From Hyphomicrobiales bacterium (GTDB lineage Bacteria; Pseudomonadota; Alphaproteobacteria; Rhizobiales; Beijerinckiaceae), in NCBI GenBank assembly GCA_026400535.1, contig JAPLOU010000067.1:1-61218 (forward strand): a DNA stretch of 61,218 nt, in the 5' to 3' direction. Below are positions 25,552-34,640 of the stretch, in pieces. A program made the position numbers and the translations under genes. How positions within the stretch are numbered: position 1 is the first letter of the stretch; each line of letters opens with the position of its first letter. A model generated the notes under the pieces. That model made no database searches. It saw only the letters and a list, made by a program, of their open reading frames with translations, and was not told the DNA's origin.

Positions 25552-26699
25552 GCGGCTTCGATGTGCTGGTGGCGGGCGGCGGCATCGTGGGCATGACTGC
25601 CGCGTTCGACCTCGCGCGTGAAGGCCGGTCGGTGATCATCGTCGATGAGGGCCGGCATTCGGGTACGACCGCGAACGCCGGCAGCCTTCATATCCAGATG
25701 CAGAGCCGCTTCATCCGGATGTATCCCGAGCAGGTGGCCGACCTTGAACGCTCCTTGCCGCTTTATCCGGCTGGGGCGGCGCACTGGCGCGCACTGGAAG
25801 CGGAATTGGGCGTGGATCTGGAGATCAAATCCTCCGGCGGGCTGATGGTCGCCGATGATGCCGAGCAGTTCGCCTTTCTGGCGGACAAATGCGCCCGCGA
25901 ACGCCGTCTTGGGCTTGATGTGCATATGCTGGAGCGGGCCGAGTTGGCCCGGATCGCACCCTACCTTGGCGATGCCGTCCATGGCGCCGAGCTCTGCGTG
26001 GAGGAGGGCAAGCTCAACCCGCTCAAGGCGAACGAAGCCATCCGCATGACGCTTCAGGCGCTGGGAGTCCAGCGCCTGGACGAGGCCGTGATCACAGCGC
26101 TTTCACCTGCCGGGCATGGCATCGAGGCCCGGCTGAGCCATCGCGGTGGTCAGCGAAGCCTGAGCGCCGGACAGGTCATCCTCGCGGCAGGATCGGGCAC
26201 AGGCCAGCTTGCGGCCATGCTCGGCGTGGCCATTCCCACCGTGGCCGAGCCGCTGCACGTCAACGTTACAGAAGCGACGGCCCCGCTGATCGGCCATCTG
26301 GTGCAGCATGCCGAGCGGATGATCACGATGAAGCAGCTCGGCGCGGGGCAGGTCGTGATCGGGGGTGGCTGGCCGGCGCGCTTCACCGGCCCGGAAGAGT
26401 TTCCCACCGTCAATCCGGCCAGCATGATCGGCAATCTCAGTCTTGCCCAGCACATCGTGCCGCGGCTCGGTTCGTTGCGAGTGATCCGCACATGGGCCGG
26501 CGTCAACACGACGACCGACGGCCAGTGCGTTCTGGGCAAGCTCCCGGGGCACGACAACGTCTTCTCCGCCGTTCCGGGAGATGCCGGCTATACGCTCGGG
26601 CCTCTGGTCGGGCGCATGGCCGCCGCCCTGGCCATGGGCAGGGATCCGGGCCACGACATCGCCCGCTTCACGCCGGCACGTTTTGCGAAGCCCGGCTAG
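25548..26699 (+). CDS. DAO-family FAD amine/imino-acid oxidase (beta subunit)
   Basis: A 383-residue D-amino-acid-oxidase-fold flavoprotein. VLVAGGGIVGMTAAFDLAREG binds FAD; GTTANAGSLH, SSGGLMV, EPLHVNVTEATAPLIGH, IGGGWPAR and PGDAGYTLGPLVGRM follow the family order. With the preceding protein it forms the usual pair that dehydrogenates a secondary amine or D-amino acid and passes electrons through flavin and Fe-S centres. ATGA overlap with the preceding gene. It ends tail-to-tail with the IclR gene, sharing bases 26696-26699. Confidence 0.88.
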   Translation: MSGFDVLVAGGGIVGMTAAFDLAREGRSVIIVDEGRHSGTTANAGSLHIQMQSRFIRMYPEQVADLERSLPLYPAGAAHWRALEAELGVDLEIKSSGGLMVADDAEQFAFLADKCARERRLGLDVHMLERAELARIAPYLGDAVHGAELCVEEGKLNPLKANEAIRMTLQALGVQRLDEAVITALSPAGHGIEARLSHRGGQRSLSAGQVILAAGSGTGQLAAMLGVAIPTVAEPLHVNVTEATAPLIGHLVQHAERMITMKQLGAGQVVIGGGWPARFTGPEEFPTVNPASMIGNLSLAQHIVPRLGSLRVIRTWAGVNTTTDGQCVLGKLPGHDNVFSAVPGDAGYTLGPLVGRMAAALAMGRDPGHDIARFTPARFAKPG

Positions 26700-27559
26700 T
26701 CCCTGACCAGCGCGTTGATCCGGTCTGTCGCTTCCAACAGTTCCGGCAGGAAACGGCTGCGCATCTCTTCGGGCGTCACGCGCGCGCTCGGGCCGCAGAC
26801 GTTCAGTGCGGCGATGATCTCGCCGGAGCGCGAACGGATCGGCGCCGAAACCGAGCGCAGCCCAACTTCAAGCTCCTCATCGACGACCGACCAGCCGACG
26901 CGGCGCGTCTCGTGGATGATGTCCCGCAGCTTCCCCTTGGCCGTCACCGTCTTGACCGTGTGGGCCGTCGGCTTGATCGAGCTGAGGGCCTGCTCGAGCG
27001 CCTCATCCACGAGCCCTGACAGCAGGACGCGCCCGATCGAGGTGCAGTAGGCCGGAAGCCGCGTGCCGACCCTGATGCCGACGTTCACGAGGCGGGCGGA
27101 GTGCGCGATGTGAACCACGTAGAGCACGTCCGTTCCGTCAAGGACCGCGCCGTAGCAGGACTCGCCGAGCTTCTCGGACAGCTCCGCCACGATCGGCCGC
27201 GCGCTCTCCCACAAGCTGGCGGATGAGATCACGGAGTGGCTGAGTTCCAGCAGCTTCGGTGTGAGCTGGAAGCGCTTGCCGTCCGTGGCCATGTACCCGG
27301 CATGAGCAAACGTGAGCAGGAAGCGGCGCGCGCTGGCGCGGCTCATTCCGGCGTACTCGGCCACCTCGGACAGTGTCATCCTCGGTTTATGGCGGCTGAA
27401 CACCCGCAGGACATCGAAAGCTTTCAGAACCGACCCCACGATTTCGCGGTCGGGATTACCCCTCTCCTGCAAGGCATCGGGACTTCCCTCGACCACGGCT
27501 TCATCGAGATCCGCCGGACGCAGGTCCTTGAGACGGGAAGACGGATGGGATTGCAGCAT
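26696..27559 (-). CDS. IclR-family transcriptional regulator
   Basis: A 287-residue regulator. The winged helix (about residues 40-105) reads EIVGSVLKAFDVLRVF, MTLSEVAEYAGMSRASARRFLLTF and GYMATDGKRFQLTPKLL. The effector-binding GAF-like domain contains ESCYGAVLDGTDVLYV, AYCTSIGRVLLSG and GWSVVDEELEVGLRSVSAPI. IclR proteins bind short palindromes, often in pairs, and respond to small aromatic or carboxylic metabolites. This is the only IclR gene in the window and the best candidate to bind the motif found at 17087, 27736 and 42187. Start ATG at 27559 with GAGGATATC before it. Confidence 0.92.
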   Translation of the reverse strand: MLQSHPSSRLKDLRPADLDEAVVEGSPDALQERGNPDREIVGSVLKAFDVLRVFSRHKPRMTLSEVAEYAGMSRASARRFLLTFAHAGYMATDGKRFQLTPKLLELSHSVISSASLWESARPIVAELSEKLGESCYGAVLDGTDVLYVVHIAHSARLVNVGIRVGTRLPAYCTSIGRVLLSGLVDEALEQALSSIKPTAHTVKTVTAKGKLRDIIHETRRVGWSVVDEELEVGLRSVSAPIRSRSGEIIAALNVCGPSARVTPEEMRSRFLPELLEATDRINALVRD

Positions 27560-27735
27560 GATATCCTCGCGTAAGAATTCTTGATGTAACCCGGATGCCT
27601 GTTTCCGTCGATAGCGGCTTTGGTCGTCTTTCGGCGGACCAAAGGCCCTGTAGGTCAACTGCCTGTCCCCTCGTCGGTCGCATGGAGCGGCATCTGTCAG
27701 AGCGCGCGCCGGGACTACGCCACGGTATCGTTTAT

Positions 27736-27769
27736 GTTCGCAATGCGTACAATATTCCGCAAATTGTGC
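27736..27769. promoter_or_regulatory. Tandem palindromic operator, copy 2
   Basis: GTTCGCAATGCGTAC at 27736-27750 matches the palindrome GTTCGCAATGCGAAC at all but one base. A degenerate second copy (9 of 15) starts at 27755. It lies between the IclR gene (start at 27559, minus) and the ABC operon (start at 27911, plus), so it can serve both autoregulation and the transporter. The rest of 27560-27910 contains no gene. Confidence 0.62.
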
Positions 27770-27910
27770 TTGAAGTGTGACTTGCGACCTGTTCAATTGC
27801 TGGGGCCGGACCGCCGGCCATCCTCGCACAGACCAGGCCGAGGGCGGCTTCCGGAGCGTGCTTTCGGGCCGCAGGGTTGCACAAGAACAGAGCGCTAAAG
27901 GGAGAGCCAG

Positions 27911-29254
27911 ATGAGCAAAACAATTTCTCAGCCCGGGCATGGTGTGTCGCGCCGCGCGGTTCTCGCCGGCATGGGTGCGGCCGGAAGCATGGCGGCAGCC
28001 GGCACGATGCCGACGCCGGCCGAAGCGCAGACGGTGACCTTGCGGTGGTGGTCGCCGCAGACGGCTCCGGCGCAGCGCGAGGCCTACAATTTCCAGATCC
28101 AGACTTTCGAGGCAGCCAACCCCGGCGTGAAGGTCAACTTCGAAGCGACCTCGGACGAAGGCTATCCGGCCCAGATGGCGGCGGCCTTCGCCTCGGGACA
28201 GGTGCCGAACGTCGTCACCCATCTGCCATCCTTCGCTGTCTCGAGCTACTGGCAGAATGGCCTTCTCGAGCCGTTCAACGACGTCATCAACATGATCGGC
28301 CCGCAGAACTTCTTCGAGGGGGCCAACCGCATCTACGAGGTCGCGCCCGGCCAGTACGCCGGCACCGGCATCGGAGGCTCGGCTGCCAACATGATGTGGC
28401 TGCGCACCGATCTGATGCGCGAGGCCGGCCTGACGACGCCGCGCACCTGGGATCAGCTGCGCGCGGCCTGCCAGCGCCTCCAGCGCGCCCCGGTGTTCGG
28501 TGCGCCGCTGCCCTATGCCCGCAACTCGATGACCTCGCTGATCTTCATCAGCTTTGTCCACGGCGCCGGCGGTTCGATCTTCACCCCGGACCTGCAGGTC
28601 AATGTCGACAATGACGCCTTCCGCAACGCGCTCGAGTTCTACAAGTCGATGCGCGAATTCTGCCCGCCCGGCGCGACCAACTACTCATGGGGCGACAGCC
28701 TGACGGCCTTCGTCTCGGGTGCGACCGCGACCGGCATCTACACCGGCCGCGTGCTGGCGAACGTGACGCAGCAGAACCCCCGCATCGCGGACTTCGTCAC
28801 CTGCCAGCCCTATCCCACCATCAGCACCAGCGTCCCGCACTGGACCTTCAACGATTTCCCCTCGGTGATGATCCCGAAGGGCGCTCCGAACCTCGACATT
28901 ACCAAGCGTTTTGCCGCGCACCTGTTCCGGGCCGACGGCTATATCCGTCAGCTTCATGCTGCTCCCGGCCACGTGCTGCCGGTGCTCAAGACCGTCTATG
29001 AGAGCGCCGCCTATCAGGAGAACGCGCTGATCAAGAAGTACGCGGCGGATGTGCAGATCATGTCGCAGCAGGCCTCCGCCGGGCACAATCTCGGCTGGGA
29101 GACGGTCCGCCACAAGCCGAACACCAAGGCGGGCCAGATCATCGCAAGCCATGTCTTTGCCGAGGCTGTGCAGCGCTATGTCGGCGCCAACGAGCCGATG
29201 GCCCAGGTCGTGTCGGGTGTCGCGCGCCGTCTCGACGAGCTGATGCGCGCCTGA
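27911..29254 (+). CDS. ABC transporter substrate-binding protein (family 1)
   Basis: A 447-residue periplasmic protein with a Tat-like signal (SRRAVLAGMGAAGS, cleavage near AEAQ). LRWWSPQTAPAQREA, the ASGQVPNVVTHLP segment and MMWLRTDLMREAG are typical of sugar/oligosaccharide binders. AAGGGAGAGCC precedes the ATG. It heads a complete importer (two permeases, ATPase) that continues into aldolase and dehydrogenase genes, so the ligand is probably carbohydrate-like or a hydroxy-acid amide. The ligand cannot be named. Confidence 0.88.
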   Translation: MSKTISQPGHGVSRRAVLAGMGAAGSMAAAGTMPTPAEAQTVTLRWWSPQTAPAQREAYNFQIQTFEAANPGVKVNFEATSDEGYPAQMAAAFASGQVPNVVTHLPSFAVSSYWQNGLLEPFNDVINMIGPQNFFEGANRIYEVAPGQYAGTGIGGSAANMMWLRTDLMREAGLTTPRTWDQLRAACQRLQRAPVFGAPLPYARNSMTSLIFISFVHGAGGSIFTPDLQVNVDNDAFRNALEFYKSMREFCPPGATNYSWGDSLTAFVSGATATGIYTGRVLANVTQQNPRIADFVTCQPYPTISTSVPHWTFNDFPSVMIPKGAPNLDITKRFAAHLFRADGYIRQLHAAPGHVLPVLKTVYESAAYQENALIKKYAADVQIMSQQASAGHNLGWETVRHKPNTKAGQIIASHVFAEAVQRYVGANEPMAQVVSGVARRLDELMRA

Positions 29255-29333
29255 TTTCCGCGCGCACCTCCTGCGGGTCGTGGCAGGTCTGCCGCGGCCC
29301 GTTTCTTTCCATGAACGGCATGTCGTCAGGCAG

Positions 29334-30233
29334 ATGAGCGGCAATCCACTCGACAAGCGCTATGCTGTGCTGGGCGCCATGCTGATCGCGCCGACGGTGC
29401 TGGTTTTCTGTGCCGTGATTGTCTATCCACTGGTGTCGGCGCTCTATCTGAGCCTGTTCACGATCTTCACCCCGACCTTGCGCGGCAGCTTTGTCGGTCT
29501 TGGCAACTATGCCTATCTCGTGAACTCTCCCGAGTTCTGGCGCTCGCTCTGGAACACCTTGCTCTGGACCATCTGCACGCTGGCGCTTCAGATCGTGTTC
29601 GGCGTCGCGGCAGCCTTGATGCTGCACCAGAACATCGTCTTCCGCTCGTTGGCCCGCAGCCTGATCCTGTTCCCGTATTTCGTCTCGACCGTGGTGGCCG
29701 TTCTGGTCTGGCGCTGGCTGTTCAACGATTTGTACGGGGTGATGAACCATCTCATGCTCATGGCCGGGCTGATCAAAATGCCGCTGGACTGGCTGGGTTC
29801 GATGCCCAACGCCATGATCAGCATCATCCTCGTCGGCGCCTGGAAGTATTTCCCCTTCGTCGTGATCGCCGTTCTGGCCCGGCTGCAGACCATCCCTGAC
29901 GCGCTTTATGAAGCCGCCAAGATCGACGGCGCGGGAGCCTGGTCGCGCTTTGTCGACATCACCTTGCCGCAACTGCGCGACGTGCTGGTCGTGGTCGTGC
30001 TCCTGCGCGCCATCTGGGACTTCAAGGAATTCGATCTGATCTACCTGCTCACCGGGGGCGGGCCGATCATCGCCACGCAGACCTTGCCGCTGATGGTCTA
30101 CAAGGATGCCTTCGGCCTCAACGACATGGGGCGGGCCTCTGCGGTGGCGGTGAGCATGATGCTGGTGATGCTCAGCTTCATGGTGCTCTATCTGAAGCTG
30201 GCGGGCCGCGACGAGCGCGAGAGCCAGCGATGA
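29334..30233 (+). CDS. Sugar-type ABC transporter permease (MalF/UgpA type)
   Basis: About 299 residues with six membrane segments and the EAA loop EAAKIDGAGAWSRFVDITLPQLRDV. I start it at the ATG at 29334 (MSGNPLDKRYAVLG); the frame is also open to a GTG at 29280. It overlaps the next permease by 4 bp. The gap from the binding protein is about 80 bp, with no clear hairpin. Confidence 0.9.
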   Translation: MSGNPLDKRYAVLGAMLIAPTVLVFCAVIVYPLVSALYLSLFTIFTPTLRGSFVGLGNYAYLVNSPEFWRSLWNTLLWTICTLALQIVFGVAAALMLHQNIVFRSLARSLILFPYFVSTVVAVLVWRWLFNDLYGVMNHLMLMAGLIKMPLDWLGSMPNAMISIILVGAWKYFPFVVIAVLARLQTIPDALYEAAKIDGAGAWSRFVDITLPQLRDVLVVVVLLRAIWDFKEFDLIYLLTGGGPIIATQTLPLMVYKDAFGLNDMGRASAVAVSMMLVMLSFMVLYLKLAGRDERESQR

Positions 30234-31060
30234 AGACGATTGCCGGCCGCATTGCGTTCAACCTGTTTGCCTGGACGGTCGTTCTGGTCACGGCCTTTCC
30301 GCTGATCTGGATGATCCTGACCTCGGTCAAGCCGCAGTTCGAGCTGTTCCGGATTCCGCCGACCTTCTGGCCCGAGCAGATCACCTTCGAGCACTATGTC
30401 CGGCTGATCTACGAGACGCCGTTCCTCAAATACATGCGCAACTCCCTGATCCTCGGCTTCGCCACCACAATCGTGGTCGTCGTGGTGGCGACGCTGGGCG
30501 CGCACTCGCTGGTGCGGTTCCGCTATCCGGGCCGCGAGCGGTTGGCCCAGATGGTCCTGTTCACCTACCTGCTGCCGTCTGTTGTGCTGATCCTGCCGCT
30601 TTATCTGATGATGGTCTGGCTGGGCATCGCCAACACCATTTTCAGCCTGGTGATTGCCTATACGACCTTCGCCTTGCCCTATGCGCTCTGGCTGTTGCGC
30701 TCCTTCATGCAGGGTATCCCGGATGATCTTGAAGCCGCCGCCTTGGTCGATGGCGCAACCCGGATGGAGGCCTTTGTCGACGTGATCCTGCCGCAGGCCT
30801 TGCCTGGCATCATTTCGACCTCCCTGTTCACCTTCATCCTCGCCTGGAACGAGTATCTGTATGCGCTGGTGCTGGTAAACACCGATGAGGCCCGGCCCCT
30901 GACCACGGGCGTGATGAGCATGCTCGTGTCGGCCTTCAACATCGAATGGTCGCTGCTGATGGCGGCCTCGGTGATGATGTCCCTGCCGCTCATCATCATC
31001 TTCGCATTCCTGCAGACATACCTGACGCGCGGTTTCGGTGCCGGCGGGGTCAAAGGCTAG
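30230..31060 (+). CDS. Sugar-type ABC transporter permease (MalG/UgpE type)
   Basis: A 276-residue inner-membrane permease with six hydrophobic helices and the EAA loop EAAALVDGATRMEAFVDVILPQA. The ATG at 30230 overlaps the upstream stop. It forms the channel with the previous gene; the ATPase begins 2 bp after its stop. Confidence 0.92.
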   Translation: MKTIAGRIAFNLFAWTVVLVTAFPLIWMILTSVKPQFELFRIPPTFWPEQITFEHYVRLIYETPFLKYMRNSLILGFATTIVVVVVATLGAHSLVRFRYPGRERLAQMVLFTYLLPSVVLILPLYLMMVWLGIANTIFSLVIAYTTFALPYALWLLRSFMQGIPDDLEAAALVDGATRMEAFVDVILPQALPGIISTSLFTFILAWNEYLYALVLVNTDEARPLTTGVMSMLVSAFNIEWSLLMAASVMMSLPLIIIFAFLQTYLTRGFGAGGVKG

Positions 31061-31062
31061 TC

Positions 31063-32145
31063 ATGGCGGACGTCTTGTTTCAGAAAGTGCGCAAGGCCTT
31101 CGGCTCCGCGGTGGCGGTCAAGTCGCTCGATCTTGCGATCGGCAGTGGCGAGTTTGTCAGCCTGCTCGGCCCATCGGGCTGCGGCAAGACCACGACGCTG
31201 CGCATGCTGGCCGGCCTGGAATTCCCGACCGAAGGCGAGATCAGGATCGGTGACCGGGTCGTCAACGCCGTGCCGCCGGGGCAGCGCGACATCGCCATGG
31301 TCTTCCAGAGCTATGCGCTGTACCCGCACATGAGCGTTGCCGAGAACATCGCCTACCCGCTCAAGAAGCGTGGCATCGGTCGTGCCGAGCGTGACGCCAA
31401 GGTGGCCTCCGTCGCAGCGACCCTGCAGCTTGGCGCTTTGCTGGATCGCAAGCCGCGGCAGCTGTCGGGCGGCCAGCAGCAGCGTGTCGCGCTTGGCCGG
31501 GCGCTGGTGCGTGATCCGAAGGTGTTTCTGCTCGACGAGCCCTTGTCCAATCTTGATGCCAAGCTGCGCGCCCATATGCGCGCCGAACTGATCGAACTGC
31601 ACCGGAAACTCGGCAAGACCTTCATCTATGTCACGCATGACCAGCTTGAGGCGATGACCATGTCCGACCGCGTTGCGGTCATGCACGAAGGTGACCTGCA
31701 ACAGTTCGGGGCGCCCATGCAGGTTTATGAGAAGCCGGCCAATCTGTTTGTCGCCGGCTTCATCGGCTCCCCGGCGATGAACCTGCTGGCGGGTGTGCTC
31801 GAGCCCTCGGGTTCAGGCCTGGCCTTTGTGCGACAGGGGCTGCGGCTGGCTGTCGGCGATGGGGGGCAGGCCGGGCAAAAGGTGACGCTCGGCGTCAGAC
31901 CGGAGGATATCGCACTCGGCTCGGGCCCGTTCGTGGCGACGGTTCGCATCGTGGAGCCGACTGGCCACGAGACCATCGTGATCGCCGACATCGGTGGGCA
32001 ATCGGCGATCGTCCGCGTCCAGCCGGACACGGCTTACGCCGTTGGATCGGAGACCCCCTTCGCCGTCAGGACCAGCCGGTTGCATGCGTTCGACAGCGTC
32101 ACGGGCGCACGGCTTGACCTTGCCTTTGCGCTGCCTGCGAGCTGA
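31063..32145 (+). CDS. Sugar ABC transporter ATPase (MalK/UgpC type)
   Basis: A 360-residue ATPase. The Walker A motif is GPSGCGKTT, the Q loop FQSYALYPHMSV, the signature LSGGQQQR, Walker B VFLLDEPLSNLD and the H loop YVTHDQLEAM. The C-terminal TOBE/OB domain (GVRPEDIALG, VEPTGHE) marks the MalK/UgpC class. Such ATPases can energise more than one permease pair, so this could also serve the ATPase-less importer at 5.6-8.6 kb. Start ATG at 31063; the longer open frame upstream is not used. Confidence 0.93.
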   Translation: MADVLFQKVRKAFGSAVAVKSLDLAIGSGEFVSLLGPSGCGKTTTLRMLAGLEFPTEGEIRIGDRVVNAVPPGQRDIAMVFQSYALYPHMSVAENIAYPLKKRGIGRAERDAKVASVAATLQLGALLDRKPRQLSGGQQQRVALGRALVRDPKVFLLDEPLSNLDAKLRAHMRAELIELHRKLGKTFIYVTHDQLEAMTMSDRVAVMHEGDLQQFGAPMQVYEKPANLFVAGFIGSPAMNLLAGVLEPSGSGLAFVRQGLRLAVGDGGQAGQKVTLGVRPEDIALGSGPFVATVRIVEPTGHETIVIADIGGQSAIVRVQPDTAYAVGSETPFAVRTSRLHAFDSVTGARLDLAFALPAS

Positions 32146-32190
32146 GCATGTTGGACTTGAACACGACAACACCGCGGTTAAGGAACAGCC

Positions 32191-33099
32191 ATGGATAAGA
32201 GCAGCGTCAACTGGGCCGGCCCTATGCCAGCCGTCACCACCCCCTTTGACCGCAACGGGGCCCTCGACCGGGCAAGCTTCCGGGCCAATGTCGACCGCCT
32301 GATGAAACTCGGCGCGACCGGGGTCGTGGCCAGCGGCTGCACAGGAGAGTTCTGGAGCCTGTCGCCGGAGGAGCGCAAGGCAGTCTATGCCGATGCCGTG
32401 GAGGCCGTAGCCGGGCGTGGAACCGTGATTGTCGGCGTCGGATGCGTCGGGCCAGCCGACACCATAGCGCTGGCGCGCGAGGCGAAGGCGGCCGGAGCCG
32501 ATGGCGTGCTCGTCTTGCCGCCCTATTTCGTCAAGTTGTCGGATGACGAGATTTTCACCCACTACAAGACCGTGAATGCAGCCGTCGACCTGCCGATCAT
32601 GGTCTACAATATCCCCGGCAATGCGGTGAATGCCGTGACGCCAGCCCTTGCCGACCGGCTCGCCGACCTCGACAAGGTGGTGGCCATCAAGGAGAGTTCG
32701 GGCGACTGGAACAATTTCTACGCCACGATGATCACCGTGAAGGACCGTCTAAGGGTGTTCTGCGGCCCGTCCTCGGTTTTCGGTGCGCCGGCCGTCGGGC
32801 TTGGCGCGGATGGCACGGTGGATTGCTTCCCCAATGTCTGGGCCGGCTGTCTCGACATCTACTACGCCGCACGTGATGGCGATGCGCGCAAGGCGGAAAG
32901 TCTGCAGGAAACCGGGCGTCGGATCACGGATCTGTTCACCGGCGGTGGCCGCACGCTCTATCCGGCCACGAAGGCGGCGATGGACATGCAGGGCTTTCCC
33001 GGCGGTGGCAGGCCGCGCGCGCCCCTGCAGCCGCTGGAGGGCGAGCCGCTCAAGGGCCTCAGGCGCGGCATGATCGAGCTTGGCGTGATGGCGGGTTGA
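32191..33099 (+). CDS. DHDPS/NAL-family aldolase or dehydratase, copy 1
   Basis: A 302-residue TIM barrel of the dihydrodipicolinate synthase / N-acetylneuraminate lyase family. The Schiff-base lysine is Lys167 (VAIKESSGDW). The conserved Tyr139 stands in MVYNIPGN, 28 residues before it as usual. GCTGEFWSLSPEER is the substrate-carboxylate loop (canonical GTTGE, here GCTGE). Members cleave or dehydrate 2-keto acids, including KDG-like acids and pyrroline-4-hydroxy-2-carboxylate. It lies 45 bp after the ATPase with AAGGAAC before the ATG, so it is probably co-transcribed with the importer. Confidence 0.9.
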   Translation: MDKSSVNWAGPMPAVTTPFDRNGALDRASFRANVDRLMKLGATGVVASGCTGEFWSLSPEERKAVYADAVEAVAGRGTVIVGVGCVGPADTIALAREAKAAGADGVLVLPPYFVKLSDDEIFTHYKTVNAAVDLPIMVYNIPGNAVNAVTPALADRLADLDKVVAIKESSGDWNNFYATMITVKDRLRVFCGPSSVFGAPAVGLGADGTVDCFPNVWAGCLDIYYAARDGDARKAESLQETGRRITDLFTGGGRTLYPATKAAMDMQGFPGGGRPRAPLQPLEGEPLKGLRRGMIELGVMAG

Positions 33100-33100
33100 C

Positions 33101-33883
33101 ATGGACATCGGATTGAAGGGACGCAAGGCCATCGTCAGCGCGGCCAGTCGCGGCCTTGGCAGGGCGTGCGCGTTTTCGCTGGCCAGCGAAGGCGTGGATG
33201 TCACCATCGTCGCGCGCCATCGCGAGGCCCTGGAGGCGACCGCCGCCGAGATCCGCGCCGCAACAGGCGTGACGGTCACGACGGTCGCAGCCGATGTGAA
33301 CACGGCTGAAGGGCGGAATGCGATCCTTGCCAGTTGCCCCGAGGCTGACATCCTCGTCTGCAATCCCGGCGTCAGGCAGGTCCCCGGGGACTTCCGCGGC
33401 TGGGAGCGTGAGGAATGGCTGCGCTGGTGGGATGACCACTTCTTTTCCGCAATGGACCTGATCCGCCGCGCCACGCCCGGCATGTGCGATCGCAGATTCG
33501 GACGCGTCGTCTCGATCTCGGTCAGTTTCGTCAAGTTCCCGCAGGTCGGCTTCGCCCACAGTCATGCGGCCAGACTGGGCCTCTCGGGCGCCATTGCGGC
33601 GATCGTCCGCGAGTTGATCCCGCACAATGTCACGGTCAACAGCGTGTGCCCCGGCCTGTTCGACACCGAAGCGCTGCACACCAACTGGCATGCCCATGCC
33701 AAGCGGCTGAACACGACCTATGAGGCCATCAAGGAAGACCGTCTCAAGGGCTGCCCGGCGGGCAGGCTCGCCGACCCGAAGGAGTGCGGCGATCTGGTCG
33801 CGTACCTGTGCAGCGCGCAGGCCGGCTTCATCACGGGCCAGAACATCGTCAATGACGGCGGTGTCTATCAGGGACTGTTCTGA
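33101..33883 (+). CDS. SDR-fold protein lacking the YxxxK catalytic motif
   Basis: A 260-residue Rossmann protein with SAASRGLGRACA (nucleotide loop), DILVCNPG (canonical NNAG altered to CNPG), SISVSFVKFP (Ser present) and PGLFDTEAL. Where classical SDRs have YxxxK, this one reads SHAAR before LGLSGAIAAIVREL: both the Tyr and the Lys are replaced. Relatives with SN-AAR at this place form an atypical SDR group, so the change may be ancestral rather than a defect. The chemistry is uncertain. It starts 1 bp after the aldolase stop. Confidence 0.85.
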   Translation: MDIGLKGRKAIVSAASRGLGRACAFSLASEGVDVTIVARHREALEATAAEIRAATGVTVTTVAADVNTAEGRNAILASCPEADILVCNPGVRQVPGDFRGWEREEWLRWWDDHFFSAMDLIRRATPGMCDRRFGRVVSISVSFVKFPQVGFAHSHAARLGLSGAIAAIVRELIPHNVTVNSVCPGLFDTEALHTNWHAHAKRLNTTYEAIKEDRLKGCPAGRLADPKECGDLVAYLCSAQAGFITGQNIVNDGGVYQGLF

Positions 33884-33885
33884 CC

Positions 33886-34629
33886 ATGGCGTCGGCTGAC
33901 ACAAGCCCTGCCGTGTTGCCGGTCGACGGCCGCGTGATCGCGATCACCGGCGCCTCCCGCGGGCTGGGTGCCGCGATCGCGCGCCGCCTCCATGCCGATG
34001 GCTACACGCTGGCGCTCGGTGTCCGCGATGTGGCGGCGACGCGGTCCCGGCTCGATCTGGCCGGGCGCTGCACATTTCACCATTTCGACGCGCTCGACGC
34101 GGGCAGTGCCGAGGTTTTCATTGATGCGGCGATCGCGGCGCATGGCAGGCTCGATGGCCTGATCAACAATGCCGGTGTCCTGCGGCGTTTTTCGTTCGAT
34201 CATCCCGATGAGCGCGCGCTGGACGAGATGTGGGCCGTCAACGTGAAGGCCCCTTTCCGCACCATCGCCCGGGCCCTGCCTGCGCTGAAAGAGTCGGGCC
34301 ATGGCCGCATCGTCAACATTGCCTCGACCGACGCCAAGCGCTATCGCGACCCGTCAGCCCCGCTGGGCTATGTGATGTCCAAGCATGCCCTGCTGGCGCT
34401 CAGTCACGCCGCCAAGTTTGCGGGCTGGGAGGATGGCGTTCGGGTCACGGCGCTCTGCCCCGGCGCGATCGACACCGAACTGATTGCAGGCCTTCCGGGG
34501 GCGACGCCGGCTGCCAACCGCCTCAAGCCGGAGACAGTTGCGGAAGCCGTTTCGCTGCTGCTGCGGCTGCCGAACGCGGCGACTGTCGCGGAGATGGTGA
34601 TGAACACCCGGCTGGAGGCCAATTTCTGA
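33886..34629 (+). CDS. SDR-family NAD(P)-dependent oxidoreductase
   Basis: A 247-residue classical SDR: TGASRGLGAAIARRL, NNAGVLRRFS, IVNIASTDAKRY with the catalytic Ser, YVMSK with the Tyr/Lys pair, and LCPGAIDTE. It starts 2 bp after the preceding SDR and ends the transporter-aldolase operon. The next gene is convergent. The typical hydrophilic substrate pocket is not readable; a sugar, sugar-acid or hydroxy-acid substrate is expected from context. Confidence 0.9.
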   Translation: MASADTSPAVLPVDGRVIAITGASRGLGAAIARRLHADGYTLALGVRDVAATRSRLDLAGRCTFHHFDALDAGSAEVFIDAAIAAHGRLDGLINNAGVLRRFSFDHPDERALDEMWAVNVKAPFRTIARALPALKESGHGRIVNIASTDAKRYRDPSAPLGYVMSKHALLALSHAAKFAGWEDGVRVTALCPGAIDTELIAGLPGATPAANRLKPETVAEAVSLLLRLPNAATVAEMVMNTRLEANF

Positions 34630-34640
34630 TGCCCGCGCGC

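Noticed and set aside
23866..33099. A hydroxyproline degradation cluster
   Set aside because: The oxidase pair and a DHDPS-type enzyme fit, but there is no proline/hydroxyproline epimerase and no alpha-ketoglutarate semialdehyde dehydrogenase in the window.
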